A stretch of DNA of 64,000 nucleotides from Mactra quadrangularis (GCA_025267735.1 CM046311.1:32650895-32714894), one strand, 5' to 3'. Shown: positions 50,336-61,927, counted from the stretch's first letter. Numbers and translations: made by a program. The notes: generated by a model not told the origin, from the letters alone.

Positions 50336-52691
50336 ATGATACATCTACTGACTTAAGTGCAATTTAGATTTAACTTGTTTCCGGGTGCTGATACATGATG
50401 CCACCCATCGGCGTGCATTAGATTACTCAAATATTATGTTACAAGGGATAGACTTGTTATGTTATAGTAATTCTTTAAATTGAAAAAACCGTAGTATTTG
50501 TAAAATATTTACATGAAATTCATATTACTTTGGATGTCTTCTGTCTATATGCTTTCCACATAAATCACACCCATTGCTTATATATAAAAACAATATATAT
50601 AAAACAATGACATTGAAATGATAAAATACTCATAATTGTATAAAAAAGTCCGAGATTTTTCATACAATACAATGCACATTGTAATTCTACTGTAACCGCA
50701 CGATTAAAGTATTCTCATGTTGCTTAGTTGTTCTATTGAAAGGCATGCTAAATTGTAAAAACGGTGTGGCAGACCCGACCCCGCTCTCTCTCTCTGCTGT
50801 GGGATCTGGGTCCTTGTTTGTTCGATATGTCGGTTAATTCTAAGTTCAACTAGGTGCTAGTTTCTTTTTAACTAGCGGTTCGTCAGGATGACACCAGTGA
50901 CTAACTTGTACGGGATAGTCACAGCCCGCCGAGTATTGAGACAAATACTCAGATGAAATGTGAATATGAACTGCCAACTGCAAATGAATAACTTCAGCAA
51001 CGTTCGATGCGTACGCGCTCCTTAAGGAACGTGTACACCGCAAGCGTTCAGAAATTCAGGGATTTAAGGCAAGTTCAGGAACTCTGAGTTAAGATCTAAA
51101 TAATGAAAACACCTGGTTTGTTGTTATATTTATTTTTGAATGACGAAACCAAAAGTGAAAACTAAGATAATAAAAGTAAGATTATGAGGCGAAAACAACC
51201 TTGTAGGCGAAAACTTTAAAAACCAAGTAAGATAAAAATAAGTAAGATAGAAAATACAAAAATGAACTTGAAGGCGAAAACGTTAAAAAGCAAGTAAGAT
51301 AAAAAATAAGGCAAAAATGAACTTAACATAACATAAAATAAGTAAGATAGAAAAGACAAAATAAGACAAAAAATGAGTGAGATAAGAAAACAAATGAGAT
51401 AGGAAAGGCAAAAATATATACAAATATTTACATTAATACCCAAATTATGTCAAAGTCTTAACTAAAGTAAACAATGTCAAAAATACCCTATATTAAAACT
51501 AAGTCATAATCTGCATATGACTCTGCAGTAGTAAAAACAACTATTTCTGAGTAATAATCAACATTTTAAACAAACTAAGTTATAAGTAAATACATATTTA
51601 CCGGCTTGCCTGTCCATTTCCAATACAGAATTTAAAATCTAGTCACAAAATTAGAACTTAACTAAAATGAAATATCAGTAACTAGCCCATATTAAATTAA
51701 TTAATTAATGCTTTTTACAATAACCTAGAAGAATACTTTTCAAAACTTAGAGAAAGCAGCAGAATGTCAAAATCAGGCTGAGCACCAGTTTATAAGACAA
51801 AGACAGGTGTCACCTGATTGGTCAGTTACATTTCTAATTACATTTTAATTGGCTGTCACCAATTAAGAAAAGTTGATTGACAAAAGTAGGATGCTGATAA
51901 GCCCCGCCTACTGACTGGACATATGAGTCATTCAAGCTTCAAAGGTTTTGTATTATGTAACCTCTAAATTCCTTATGTAAAAAGTACAAAATCATTTTAG
52001 ATTGATAATTCAAAAACTATAAATGATATCTGAAATTCAAGATTATCAGTGAAATCAGCATATCATTATCTACAAAAAGAGACTAAACTTGACAATATTA
52101 CTCTAAAGATAAAGAAAATGATATTTTCTTATCTTAGTTAATCTAATATTGATAATCTATAAGCCATTGAAAATTGTTAATTTTTCATAAATATAACAAT
52201 ATCAAAATATAATTTACATTTTCATTATCTGTGCATCATTCTGATTAAAATGAACCTATGGATGAATATTTTATCTTAAGAAATAATGAAATGATGACTT
52301 TGATGAATATTTGTTATAAAGTCTTAAAAATCAACATTCGAGCAAAACAAACTACATATTATTGATCTGTACACTTTTCTGAATAAAATTAACCTATTGA
52401 TGGCTATTCTACCTTAAGAAATAGTAAAAAGGTGATTTTGATCAATAAAATCATCTAATTGCTTATAAACTCTTAATAAACAATATTATTACAAAAATAA
52501 GCACATATTATTCATCTATAGATCATACCGATCAAAATAAACATATTGATAGATAACTTATCTTGAGAAACAGCGAAAATGTGATTTTGATGAGTTAAAA
52601 CCATTTTAAAAGTTGAAATGCTAATAGCCAGTAAATAGACAAAATCAAGCAAAATAACAATATACATAAGCTTATTTAAATATAGTATTCT
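50336..52691. other. unidentified repeat-like sequence
   Basis: 50755-51070 is less AT-rich, starts with a (CT)n run, and has CTAGTTTCTTTTTAACTAGC as a small hairpin. It could be an LTR or transposon end, but I found no partner copy. 51110-51430 is A/G-rich with repeated AAGTAAGATA. The remainder is AT-rich. No gene. Confidence 0.4.
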
Positions 52692-53815
52692 GGGGCCACT
52701 TTCACAAAAAATCTTAAGTTTTTTCATAAGTCAAGACTTAAGCTTGGGCTTAAGTTAAAAGTTGTGGTGAACTTAAGTTTTTACTAAGTCAGTTTCTCGA
52801 AAAAACTTGAGACAATCTTATCTGTTCCTGACTTAAGTCTGGTCTTAAGTTTTGACTATATCAATGTTTCATAGCTACGCTGTTAAATCTGTCAATTTTA
52901 AACCGGTAATGTGTAAATCGTCAATAGTATGATGTAATACATGTACAATCTTTTAGCAATGACTTATATACACATCACACAAACACATTAAATATCAATA
53001 CACGATGTCCTCGTGTTATCCTTGTTCAAACGGGGAACGAAAGAAAAGCTGTTGAGGTTGATGTTATATATATATGTAGAGTTTGAAAAACAAAACAAAA
53101 TCACTCTGCAGGCAAAGCTTTCATGACTTATTAGAAAGCAGCCAAATAATTGGATTTGTGAGGCTATCACTGAAAAGGTAAATCAATATTTTCTTATTTA
53201 AATTCTGCATTTCGTTGCTTTTTAACATTCACTGATACATTATTTAATTTGTTTGCTTTTATTTTGCATTCAAACCTCAATTTTGTTGTCGGGTAGCTTT
53301 AATCGTCTTTACACGCATTTTTATTTGTTCGCCTCTTCATAGAAACAGTGGTACATATATGCATTTGAATGCCATTTATTCTATGAGTCATATAATTTGA
53401 ATTCTGTTTTGATTGCCAGTAGCATAGAACTTTAATGCAACAAGAACTGTCATGTAAACTGGCGAACTATGTGCCTTGCAAGCAGTAGGTAACGTGCTTG
53501 TCTGGGATAACCTGAACATATTTATTAAGTATTGGTCGTCAAACACTTCTAATGAGTTAAATATATTCTAATTATTCGCGGCCTACTCAAATGACATCTC
53601 TGAATTAAAACATTGGGCGCAGCCATATTGAAATTTCTGACTTAAGTCACCTGTTTTAGACTTAAGTCACCTCCCTAGCTGACTTAAGTTTTGTCTTAAG
53701 TTTATGTTTCAAAATCGACTTAATTTTTTTGTGAAACAGTGATAAGATATAAACTAGACTTAAGCAACAACTTAAGTTTAAAAATGAACTTAAGTTGTTT
53801 TGTGAAAGTGGCCCC
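52692..53815. mobile_element. 1.1-kb DNA element with GGGGCCACTTTCACAAAA termini
   Basis: GGGGCCACTTTCACAAAA at the left is exactly inverted at 53798-53815, and the match continues into CTTAAGTT. Both subterminal regions are packed with ACTTAAGT palindromes. No transposase. The target duplication is unclear because the flanking CTGG overlaps the G run. Confidence 0.75.
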
Positions 53816-54850
53816 TGGTTACTAAGGAAATAGCACCCTTAAACTTGCCTATAACCATGTCAATAATCATTTAAAAGAATTTTAAAACATTTAAATATTT
53901 AAAGGCTATAAAATTAGTCTACAAAGTCAATATTTTCTATATAATTTGTCCTTTCAGTACCATAAATCTACAATATATTTACCCCTCTAGGTGCCTATTA
54001 GTATTACATAACCTTTGGGTGGAACAAAGATACCCTGGTGAGCTCCAATTGACTTGGACATTGGTTGAAATAACTTTTAGTGTATTCATTATGTAATACT
54101 TAGCTGGTCAAAGCAAAAATCCAGACAATATTAAGTAATATTAGGTAAAAATATGTGAATCAAAGAGTCAAAAAGACACCATGCTGAGTGCTAGAACTTT
54201 GAGATCCTGACATCAGATAAGATCTATATAAAAATGTTGCATAATACCTAATTGACAGCTGCAATGAATGCTGGGTAAAATTTGTTAGATATCTATTCCT
54301 AGTCTGAGTTGAAATATGTTAGAGCAAATTACAAAAAGAGTCAACTGGCAAAATACAGGTCCTTCACAACGGGTTACAGATCAAAGACATCGTAGACGGG
54401 ATGTTGCCATCGGATATATTTCTACTTATATGAAAAAAGTTTACACGCAAGCATTTTCAATTTAATTAAGTTTAAGTCGTATTCATTGTTCTAATGACTG
54501 TTTACAAAGTTTCTTATTCAATAAAATATGTGACGATAATGTATTAAAAGGCTAAAATAATAAAACCATAGATCGAAGAAGTTTAAATAGATTTGAAAAA
54601 ATGGTCCGAATCTGCCGGGTTTAACATTAATCGATATTGTGTTATGAAAAAGTTTAAAATAAGTTTTACCTAAAAAACATGTAATTGAATATTTTATCAA
54701 ATATGAGTTAACTTACCCCGCTTAATTAATCCAATACATCGTTATATCAGAAAGGAGAAAAAACGAACATTTTGATTTTTATAAGCTATGTAGTGTATCT
54801 AATACCGTAACTGTAACGTCGAAAAACAAGAATGTTGCTGCTAGCATGGT
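53816..54850. other. sequence upstream of the Gypsy leader; 5' LTR not recognised
   Basis: AT-rich. I could not find a segment here repeated after env. The 5' LTR is therefore missing, diverged or extends beyond my recognition. Confidence 0.35.
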
Positions 54851-55003
54851 GTATCTTGATGGTAAGTTGGATTTACGTGACCAGGATTAACTTGCTGTGT
54901 TGTCGTGGTGTTGTTATGAATTTAGGACACTGATGGACAGTGATATAGTGCAAATGTAAAATTGGAAATATAATCGTTGTTTCCTGATTCTCCCAGTCAA
55001 CAA

Positions 55004-55013
55004 ACCTGTAAGT
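55004..55013 (+). promoter_or_regulatory. strong splice donor in the leader
   Basis: CCT|GTAAGTTGC (GT at 55008-55009) lies 45 bp before the gag ATG. It fits the donor for a spliced env transcript, paired with the acceptor at 59919-59921 (inference). Confidence 0.5.
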
Positions 55014-55052
55014 TGCTTTCTCTTGTTTATTCTTCTGCGTAATTTGGCAAAC

Positions 55053-55967
55053 ATGGCAGAACAAGTTTTTGTGGATTTATTTAGGTCTGTAGAGGGACAA
55101 ATGGCAAATTTAACTATGGGCGCGCAGGGCGTAGCTAAAATAGTTGAAAAATTTGATGGTAATAAACCAAAAGAATTTAAAGACTGGATTAAAAGTATTG
55201 AGAAATTTGGGGAACTAACGAGGGTGCCAGGCGATAGAACAAAATATATCGCATATCAGTCAAGTAGGGGTCCGGTTAGTGATTTCCTTAAAAGATACAT
55301 GGACAATCACAATGACCATACGTGGGAACGCATTAAGGCAGAACTCAAACTTAGGTTCGGGGAGGTAGTTGATGCTCAGCATGCTAGGCTTTTACTTAGG
55401 AGGGTAAAACAAAAACCTGGGGAAACTGTTCAGGTATATGCTGAAAGAATGCTAAATTTGGGTGAAGATGCATTTGAGGGTCAAGATCCGAGAGCTGTTC
55501 AGGCTGAGTTGATTGGGTATTTTGTAGATGGGCTAAAGGAAAATTCCCTTAAGCTTAAAATAATGAGGGAAAATCCTGCTGATTTTCAGGCTGCTGTTGC
55601 TATTGCAACCCGAGAACAAAATTTGTACAAACGCTTCCAATTAAGAACGGGAATATTGCAAGATTCATATGCGACGAGTAATGAAATCGAGCCGATGGAT
55701 ATAAGTCATTTAAGGCCGAAGGTTCGTTGCCATTATTGTAAGCGAGAAGGTCACGTGATTAAAGAATGTAGGGTTAGGAAACGTGATCAGAAAATGCAGG
55801 TTAGTGTCGTCAGACAAAACGTTTCGAATGGAAAAATTAGACAAAGCATAGTCTGCTATAACTGCGGAATTAGGGGGCATTATGCCAGGGAATGTCAAAA
55901 ACCTAACGGGGATGTGTCAGAGAAAATGAGGAACGCCCATTTAAACGCAAGTCCTTCCCAAATGTAG
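55053..55967 (+). CDS. gag: Gag (nucleocapsid with two CCHC zinc knuckles)
   Basis: 304 codons from ATG 55053; the frame is open about ten codons upstream but this is the first ATG. The N-terminal two thirds (FKDWIKSIEKF, WERIKAELKLRFGE, GETVQVYAERM) are the retrotransposon gag capsid region. CHYCKREGHVIKEC (residue ~226) and CYNCGIRGHYAREC (~268) are CX2CX4HX4C knuckles that bind element RNA. It packages RNA and assembles particles. The stop TAG lies in the loop of a stem that follows a TTTAAAC heptamer. Confidence 0.9.
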   Translation: MAEQVFVDLFRSVEGQMANLTMGAQGVAKIVEKFDGNKPKEFKDWIKSIEKFGELTRVPGDRTKYIAYQSSRGPVSDFLKRYMDNHNDHTWERIKAELKLRFGEVVDAQHARLLLRRVKQKPGETVQVYAERMLNLGEDAFEGQDPRAVQAELIGYFVDGLKENSLKLKIMRENPADFQAAVAIATREQNLYKRFQLRTGILQDSYATSNEIEPMDISHLRPKVRCHYCKREGHVIKECRVRKRDQKMQVSVVRQNVSNGKIRQSIVCYNCGIRGHYARECQKPNGDVSEKMRNAHLNASPSQM

Positions 55968-55983
55968 AGGCCGATTCGGGAAG
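55940..55983 (+). promoter_or_regulatory. programmed -1 frameshift site: TTTAAAC plus stem
   Basis: T TTA AAC at 55940-55946 is in the correct gag phase for a -1 slip. Seven bases on, CTTCCC (55954-55959) can pair with GGGAAG (55978-55983), with an 18-base loop that contains the gag stop. The -1 frame is open from here through protease. Classic retroviral/coronaviral architecture; activity is untested. Confidence 0.8.
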
Positions 55984-56710
55984 TAAGAAGTATAATGCCA
56001 AACAGACAAAGAAAACAATTTTTATAAACCCTGCTAATATAGGATCAAATTCCCTTCTTCTCAGATTTTCACGTCAAAAATATCGTAGTTTATTGGACTC
56101 AGGTGCTGAAGTATCATTAATTCATCGTCGTGTCTATGATAGTCTCAAAGTTAAACCGAAACTTTGTAAACCTAGTTTAAATTTAGCAACAGCTGGAAAT
56201 ACTCCGTTACATGTAGACGGTTTTGCGAATATAGAATGTAAGGTCGGTGGTATGAAAATGAGTCACAAATTTTATGTAGTGAAAAATCTAAATAGAAATG
56301 TTATACTTGGCATTGATTGGCTTCAATCACGTGGCGTTCGTGTATATCATGATCTAGGTTGTATTCGTGTTCACGGTACGTACATTCCTCTCGTAGATGA
56401 TATACATGTAGCCTCAATAATTCGTTCTAGGTCAAAAGTTAAACTTCCACCACAAACCGCCCACATTTGCTTCTGTAAGGTGAAAAAACATCCTACATAC
56501 GAAGTAGATAAACATTATGAGATCACGTCTCTTGAATCTGGTTATCTTGGACAAGAGCCAGGACTATTGTTGGCAAATTCTGTTGTTCAACTAAAATCAA
56601 ACTATAAAATACCTGTTATGTTAGTAAACACCACTTGTAAGACATTGGTTCTAAAGAAAGGTACGCCTCTAGCCGTTATCAGTTCATTAAATTCAGCTAC
56701 TATCTCTTGA
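55940..56710 (+). CDS. pol: Pol part 1: aspartic protease
   Basis: Entered by -1 frameshift from gag. The catalytic LLDSGAEVSLI is at about 56090-56122 and the conserved ILGIDWL at about 56300. The protein would cleave Gag and Pol. The frame stops at TGA 56708-56710, while the RT frame, one base out, opens after 56690. That places an apparent 1-nt insertion, or less likely a natural +1 shift, between 56691 and 56707. Confidence 0.85.
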   Translation, partial: FKRKSFPNVEADSGSKKYNAKQTKKTIFINPANIGSNSLLLRFSRQKYRSLLDSGAEVSLIHRRVYDSLKVKPKLCKPSLNLATAGNTPLHVDGFANIECKVGGMKMSHKFYVVKNLNRNVILGIDWLQSRGVRVYHDLGCIRVHGTYIPLVDDIHVASIIRSRSKVKLPPQTAHICFCKVKKHPTYEVDKHYEITSLESGYLGQEPGLLLANSVVQLKSNYKIPVMLVNTTCKTLVLKKGTPLAVISSLNSATIS

Positions 56711-57392
56711 TGAAGTAGACGCACCATCTAAATATAGGAGTAAAGTCATTAACCTTCTACAGAAAAATCGCAAACTTTTTGCTGATTCAGACGCTAAATT
56801 GTCTCACACTGATACCGTTAAGATGAAAATAAACACAGGTGATCACCCTCCTATCAAATTAAGGCCATATAGAACTCAGATAAACAATCGTAAAATAATT
56901 GATAAGGCCGTGGATGAGATGCTAGATGCAAAAATTATTTCGAGAAGTCGATCAGAATGGTCTTTTCCCGGTGTAATTGTTGATAAGAAAGATGGATCTA
57001 AACGTTTTTGTGTTGATTTCCGCCAATTAAATAAGATAACAAAACTGAATTCCTACCCCCTGCCAATAATTGATGACATTTTGGCATTGTTGGGAAAAGC
57101 TAAGTACTTTACAAGCCTTGACCTTAAGAGTGGCTATTGGCAAGTTCTTATGTCCGAAAAGGACAAGAGTAAGACCGCATTCACCTGTCATAGGGGTATT
57201 TTCGAATTCAATGTCATGCCCTTTGGATTAACAAACGCACCAGCAATTTTCCAAGAGTTAATGAATCGAGTGTTGGAAGGTTTATCTGAATTTTCAACAG
57301 CTTATGTTGATGATATCTTAATTTTCTCAGAAACTTTGGAAGAACACTTGGCCCATATTCAACAGGTGTTCGACCGAATGAACATTCACTGA
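56691..57392 (+). CDS. pol: Pol part 2: reverse transcriptase palm and fingers
   Basis: This frame contains SRSEWSFPGVIVDKKDGSKR, FCVDFRQLN, YPLPIID, FTSLDLKSGYWQV, FEFNVMPFGLTNAP and the catalytic YVDD at 57303-57314. These are the ordered RT blocks of Ty3/Gypsy. It ends at a TGA near 57390 inside the conserved linker to the thumb, where a single base appears to be missing. The following part resumes in the original pol frame. Confidence 0.9.
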   Translation: MQLLSLDEVDAPSKYRSKVINLLQKNRKLFADSDAKLSHTDTVKMKINTGDHPPIKLRPYRTQINNRKIIDKAVDEMLDAKIISRSRSEWSFPGVIVDKKDGSKRFCVDFRQLNKITKLNSYPLPIIDDILALLGKAKYFTSLDLKSGYWQVLMSEKDKSKTAFTCHRGIFEFNVMPFGLTNAPAIFQELMNRVLEGLSEFSTAYVDDILIFSETLEEHLAHIQQVFDRMNIH

Positions 57393-59764
57393 GACTTAAG
57401 CTTACAAAATGCAGTTTTTTGAAATCAGAAACTACTTATCTAGGGTTTGTAATAAACGATCAAGGTGTTGTCCCGGAAAAACGAAAAGTTGATATCATTC
57501 AAAATTTATTGCCGCCTACAAATGTTCGAGAAGTACGTAGCTTCATTGGAATGTGTAGCTATTATCGAAGATTTATACCTCACTTTTCTGAGATTGCCGA
57601 ACCAATTATATCATTAACGAGAAAGTTTGCTAGGTTTAATTGGACAAATGAATGCCAGGTGGCCTTTGATAAGCTTAAAAATAAACTAGTTGAGCTTCCA
57701 CTTCTTTGTTTTCCTGATCCTTCCTTACCATATACGTTATACACTGATGCCTCTGATAAGTGTATTGGGTCATGTCTTACACAAACTGTGCCGATGAACG
57801 ATGAACAAGTGGAACGACCGATATATTATCTTAGTCATAGATTGAGTGACACACAAACACGTTGGTCTACCATAGAAAAAGAGGCATATGCTATATATTA
57901 TTGTCTCCAAAAACTAGATCATTACCTTCACAATGCTGAATTTGTAATCAAATGTGATCATCGTCCTCTCAAATACCTTCTTGAGTCTCCTATGCAAAAC
58001 AAGAAAATTTCCTTATGGGCGTTGTCAATAGCTGGCTATAACTGTAAGATTGAGTATCTTGCAGGCTCAGAAAACTCGGTTGCTGACCTACTTTCTAGGG
58101 TGCCTAGCACGGTAACAAATAATGAAGATACGCCTCTAAGTGATCCAGATGTCAGTAATCAAACATATGAGATAAGTGCGTTGAACTCTAATCGCTTTAA
58201 ACCGAGACGGTATGCCAGGTGTACACCACAATTAGGTGATAAGGTTAAAAAGCCTAAATTTAGAAACTTGGATATGCAAGTTGAACAGGATAAGGATGAC
58301 GTCATTGCCAAATTAAAACAAGGGTTGGTGCAAGAAACATTATCACCTTCCGTAGCGAAGAAGTATTTGCTATTGGATGAAATTCTATACTTTGTCTGTG
58401 ACCCAGATAATGAACCCATTCTTAGGTTGGTTATTCCACAGCATTTACAAAAAGAAATAATTGTTCATTATCATGAAAAACTTGGTCACATGGGCATTGA
58501 TAAAACCTATGATGCCATCCATCCAAAATATTATTGGGTTAATCTCTATAAAAACATCACTAACTTTGTGAATAATTGTGTTACCTGTCAATTAAGAAGT
58601 TCTCAGAGAAATAAAGTACCTGTTCAGGAAACTGACACCCCACCTTTTGCTTGGGCTAAGTGTGCCGTAGATGTTTCTGGCCCATTTCCAACTTCTCTTT
58701 CTGGAAATAGGTATATCGTTAGTTTTATTGATTTGTATTCTGGCTTTCCGGAAGCATTCGCAGTGCCAAATAAGGAAGCTGAAACTATAGCTCACCTGTT
58801 GATTGATGAGGTATGCACACGCTATTCTAACCCATTGGAATTACTCTCTGATAATGGGACGGAAAACATAAATAGGGTAATGAAAGAGACATTATTAGCA
58901 TTAAACATCAATCATGTTACCACCTCTTTCTATAGGCCACAGGCTAATGGCTTAATTGAGAGATATCACCGAACATTGGTAGATATCATATCTAAGAAGC
59001 TTGCTACTAATGAGGGTACCTGGGATATGTTTCTAAATCAAGCATTGGCTGCTATCAGATTTGGCGTAAATGAGTCTTCTAAACATTCTCCTTTTAGGTT
59101 ACTGTTTAACCGCGAAGTTGTTTTTCCAATAGATAACGTGCTCAAGCCGCGTCGGAAATATCAAGGTGAAGAACCTCATAAGATAGCTTTAGAACAACAA
59201 CATAAGGCATTTATGTTGGTTCATAAAAACAGGGAAAAAGCCAAAAAGAAACGTAATGAGTATGCTAATAAAAATGCGAAAGAGGTCACATTACAAGTCG
59301 GTGACCCGGTGTACTATCGAAATCATACACGTCATAATAAGTTAGATGTCAAGTGGAAACCTTATTATCGCATTCTTGAACAAACTTCACCTGTTACATT
59401 TATTATCAAACACCAATTAGATGGTTCAACTCTAAAAGCGCATGCCCAACACTTGCGTTTGGCTAATCTTAATGAATGGCAAATTCCCAAAGACGATACC
59501 GGTCGGCCGTTACGTCGGGCTCAGTATGTTGAACCACCTGTTAGTTCAAGTTACAGTTCAGGAGAAAGTTCTGATAACAAACACATGTCATTAACACACC
59601 ATTATCGCAAAGAGCGTTCCGATAGCGATTCGGAGGATGATTTGCCGTTATTTGAATTACAACGCAGAATTCGTGATCGCAGACAGCGCGCTCGTAATGG
59701 AGATAAGGCATCGCTAATTGACTCCACATCCTCTTCTGAGGGGGAAAGGGAATATGATTCTTAG
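57393..59764 (+). CDS. pol: Pol part 3: RT thumb, RNase H, integrase
   Basis: TYLGFVI and RSFIGMCSYYRRFI belong to the RT end. YTDASDKCIG, EKEAYAIYY and CDHRPLKYL are RNase H acidic blocks. An HHCC zinc region (HYHEKLGH ... CVTCQ), then DVSGPF, SDNGTEN and IERYH supply the integrase D, D, E residues. KWKPYYRIL is a GPY/F-like C-terminal module. No chromodomain was seen; an acidic serine-rich tail ends at TAG 59762-59764. It is in the same frame as part 1, so the two breaks compensate. Confidence 0.9.
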
Positions 59765-59904
59765 TAGCAACATCGAATCATTAATTTACCTGTATTTTTT
59801 TATATATGTTTTTTTTTTACTATTGTCTGTTTGTACATTGTACCAAGGCTTCATTATATCGTTCTAGATCGTTCTAGATATATTCTTTTAGAAATAACAC
59901 ATTT

Positions 59905-59921
59905 TTCTGTATGTGTTTCAG
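59905..59921 (+). promoter_or_regulatory. splice acceptor before env
   Basis: TTCTGTATGTGTTTCAG ends at 59921, fifteen bases ahead of the env ATG at 59936. A pyrimidine-rich AG site here matches the spliced env mRNAs of errantiviruses. Confidence 0.55.
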
Positions 59922-59935
59922 ATTTGTGTTACAAA

Positions 59936-61927
59936 ATGATTTTCTGGACGATAAACATTTTGGCAGTTTTAGTAATATTTGGGGGCCCTGTTATTACTGA
60001 GAACATTGTTAAGGACAATGTCGTGTTTAGAAAAGTAAATGAAGTTTCTACCACTAGAGCAAGATGGTTGGCTACCATCATAATAGATTATGACGAAATT
60101 GAAAGTTTTTTGTCACAAATTGCAAAAGATGCTAAGGCAGCACGTTTTCTGTTACAAGAGTCAATTACGAGTTATAGTACGAATCCGCAGTATGTTCCGT
60201 TTTTGAATGTGTTACGAAGCACATTAGCAGAAATTGATTATCTTGATAACTTACGATCTGACATTCGCAGAGAGGTTAGACAATTATTGGAAATTACGGG
60301 GAGATCAAAAAGAAGCATTTTACCATTCATTGGGTCTGCTCTTAGTTTTCTTTTTGGGACTTTATCCGAGAGCGACTTAAACGGTATCCGATCGCAGTTA
60401 TCTAAGCTGGCACATAACCAGGAATCAATTGTACATGTTGTCGAACAAAGTTTAACTCTTATTAATGATTCGCGAGAACTCATTAGAGAAAATCGACACT
60501 CTATTACCACCATAACAGGGAGTTTAAGAAAGTTAGATGATAAATTGCGTATTATTACGGAAGAAATGGCAAAGTCAATATCTGAAAATCGTCACTTCAT
60601 GGAGGTTTTGGCTAAAATAGATTTACTGGTAAACGAAATAAACATAATGACGAGGGACGCTAGATTTTATTTGACTACATTGCAGTCACAATTGGATTAT
60701 TTGGCCTTAGGAAAAGTGTCTACTCGAATAATTAGTCCAGCAAAATTATGTTCATTACTTATTCAAATTGAAAAAACCGCTCCTAAACTGATGGCATTAA
60801 TCGCTAACCCTAGAACGAACATTTGGGATTTTTATCGCTATTTAACGAGTTCTACTGTTTTTATAGATGATAAAATAGCAATTATTTTGTCAATACCAAT
60901 GATAAGGTTAGATGACATTTTTGAAGTATATCAGGCTGTACCAATACCTATGATTTCACCGAAACCGTTAATTGGCGCTAAAAAATTTGACATTACAGCT
61001 GTCTACAATTTAGAAGCTCCCGGATTTTTAATAGATAAAGTTAGAAAAAGTTACGTGCTCTTATCAAATAACGAGCTAATGGCTTGTAGTCATGAAAACA
61101 TTAAATTTTGTTCCGCCGTTGAGCCTAAGTATTCTGTTGTCATGGGACAAACGTGTGTCATTAATCTCTTTACGTCAGCGAAATCCGATTACTGTGAGTC
61201 TCGGGTTACAAAGAGTAGTTTACCTCTCGCATACAAATTATCGGAAAATGAATGGGTAATTATCTCAAGGATTGGCTTGAACTTTGTTTTGGTTTGCGGT
61301 GCACAGCAGACTGAGATAAACATTAGCCCTCCCTTAGACATAATTAAACTTGATCATAAATGTGTAGCATCAAATAAATATTTTTCGTTAACTTCTCCTT
61401 TTATTGTTGGGTATTCAAATGTATCTAAACAATCGTCAATAGATTTAATTCCTGCAAATTTCTCTCAACTTAATGTCTGGCAACCACTCAATTTCAGTTT
61501 TCCAAATTTGACTGAAATCTCATTGCTTGAACCTTTGAAAGAAATTAAAGACATACCAATACGTCAGTTTATTCAGGAATTGAAACAAAAAAACTTAAGA
61601 GAAGAGGCTAGCCATAGCGCATGGTTTTACATAAGTCTTAGCATTACAATAGTGGTGGTGCTGGTTATTGTCCTGCAATGTTTCAAATCGAAAATATTAA
61701 ACTTCATTAACTGCCTGCCAAGTTGTTTACGTCGGGGAAAGACAGAGGGGCACAAGGGTACGATTCGGCAAGACGTCGAACTTCAAGACATGAAGCATGG
61801 TGAGAATCATTCACCAGTCGTTCCTGCACCTATCGTCGAGGAACACACGACAACGTTCAGGGAACGCTTGTACCCAAAGTTATTTGGGTGCGAAGGGACA
61901 CCGGAACAAACAGTTGTACACGTATAG
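59936..61927 (+). CDS. env: Env: Baculo_F/errantivirus-type membrane fusion glycoprotein
   Basis: 663 codons from ATG 59936. The frame is open upstream, but this ATG directly follows a splice acceptor and starts a hydrophobic signal peptide (IFWTINILAVLVIFGG). A furin-like RSKR at 60302-60313 is followed by a hydrophobic glycine-rich stretch (SILPFIGSALSFLFG), the usual fusion-peptide arrangement of baculovirus F and errantivirus Env. Heptad-like helices follow. A transmembrane segment (FYISLSITIVVVLVIVLQCF) lies at about 61620-61683, with a ~75-residue cytoplasmic tail. Several N-x-S/T sites (NVS, NFS, NLT) are present. It is fully open in this copy. Distant homology is assigned by architecture and motif, not by search. 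Confidence 0.8.
   Translation: MIFWTINILAVLVIFGGPVITENIVKDNVVFRKVNEVSTTRARWLATIIIDYDEIESFLSQIAKDAKAARFLLQESITSYSTNPQYVPFLNVLRSTLAEIDYLDNLRSDIRREVRQLLEITGRSKRSILPFIGSALSFLFGTLSESDLNGIRSQLSKLAHNQESIVHVVEQSLTLINDSRELIRENRHSITTITGSLRKLDDKLRIITEEMAKSISENRHFMEVLAKIDLLVNEINIMTRDARFYLTTLQSQLDYLALGKVSTRIISPAKLCSLLIQIEKTAPKLMALIANPRTNIWDFYRYLTSSTVFIDDKIAIILSIPMIRLDDIFEVYQAVPIPMISPKPLIGAKKFDITAVYNLEAPGFLIDKVRKSYVLLSNNELMACSHENIKFCSAVEPKYSVVMGQTCVINLFTSAKSDYCESRVTKSSLPLAYKLSENEWVIISRIGLNFVLVCGAQQTEINISPPLDIIKLDHKCVASNKYFSLTSPFIVGYSNVSKQSSIDLIPANFSQLNVWQPLNFSFPNLTEISLLEPLKEIKDIPIRQFIQELKQKNLREEASHSAWFYISLSITIVVVLVIVLQCFKSKILNFINCLPSCLRRGKTEGHKGTIRQDVELQDMKHGENHSPVVPAPIVEEHTTTFRERLYPKLFGCEGTPEQTVVHV

Noticed and set aside
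50755..51070. Possible solo LTR
   Set aside because: Composition shifts here, but no TG...CA borders, target duplication or second copy could be shown.
54840..54870. 5' LTR end and primer-binding site (TAGCA then TGGTGTATC)
   Set aside because: Suggestive, but no matching LTR copy after env and no recognised tRNA complement.
58159..58795. Antisense frames inside pol
   Set aside because: Shadows of the integrase reading frame.
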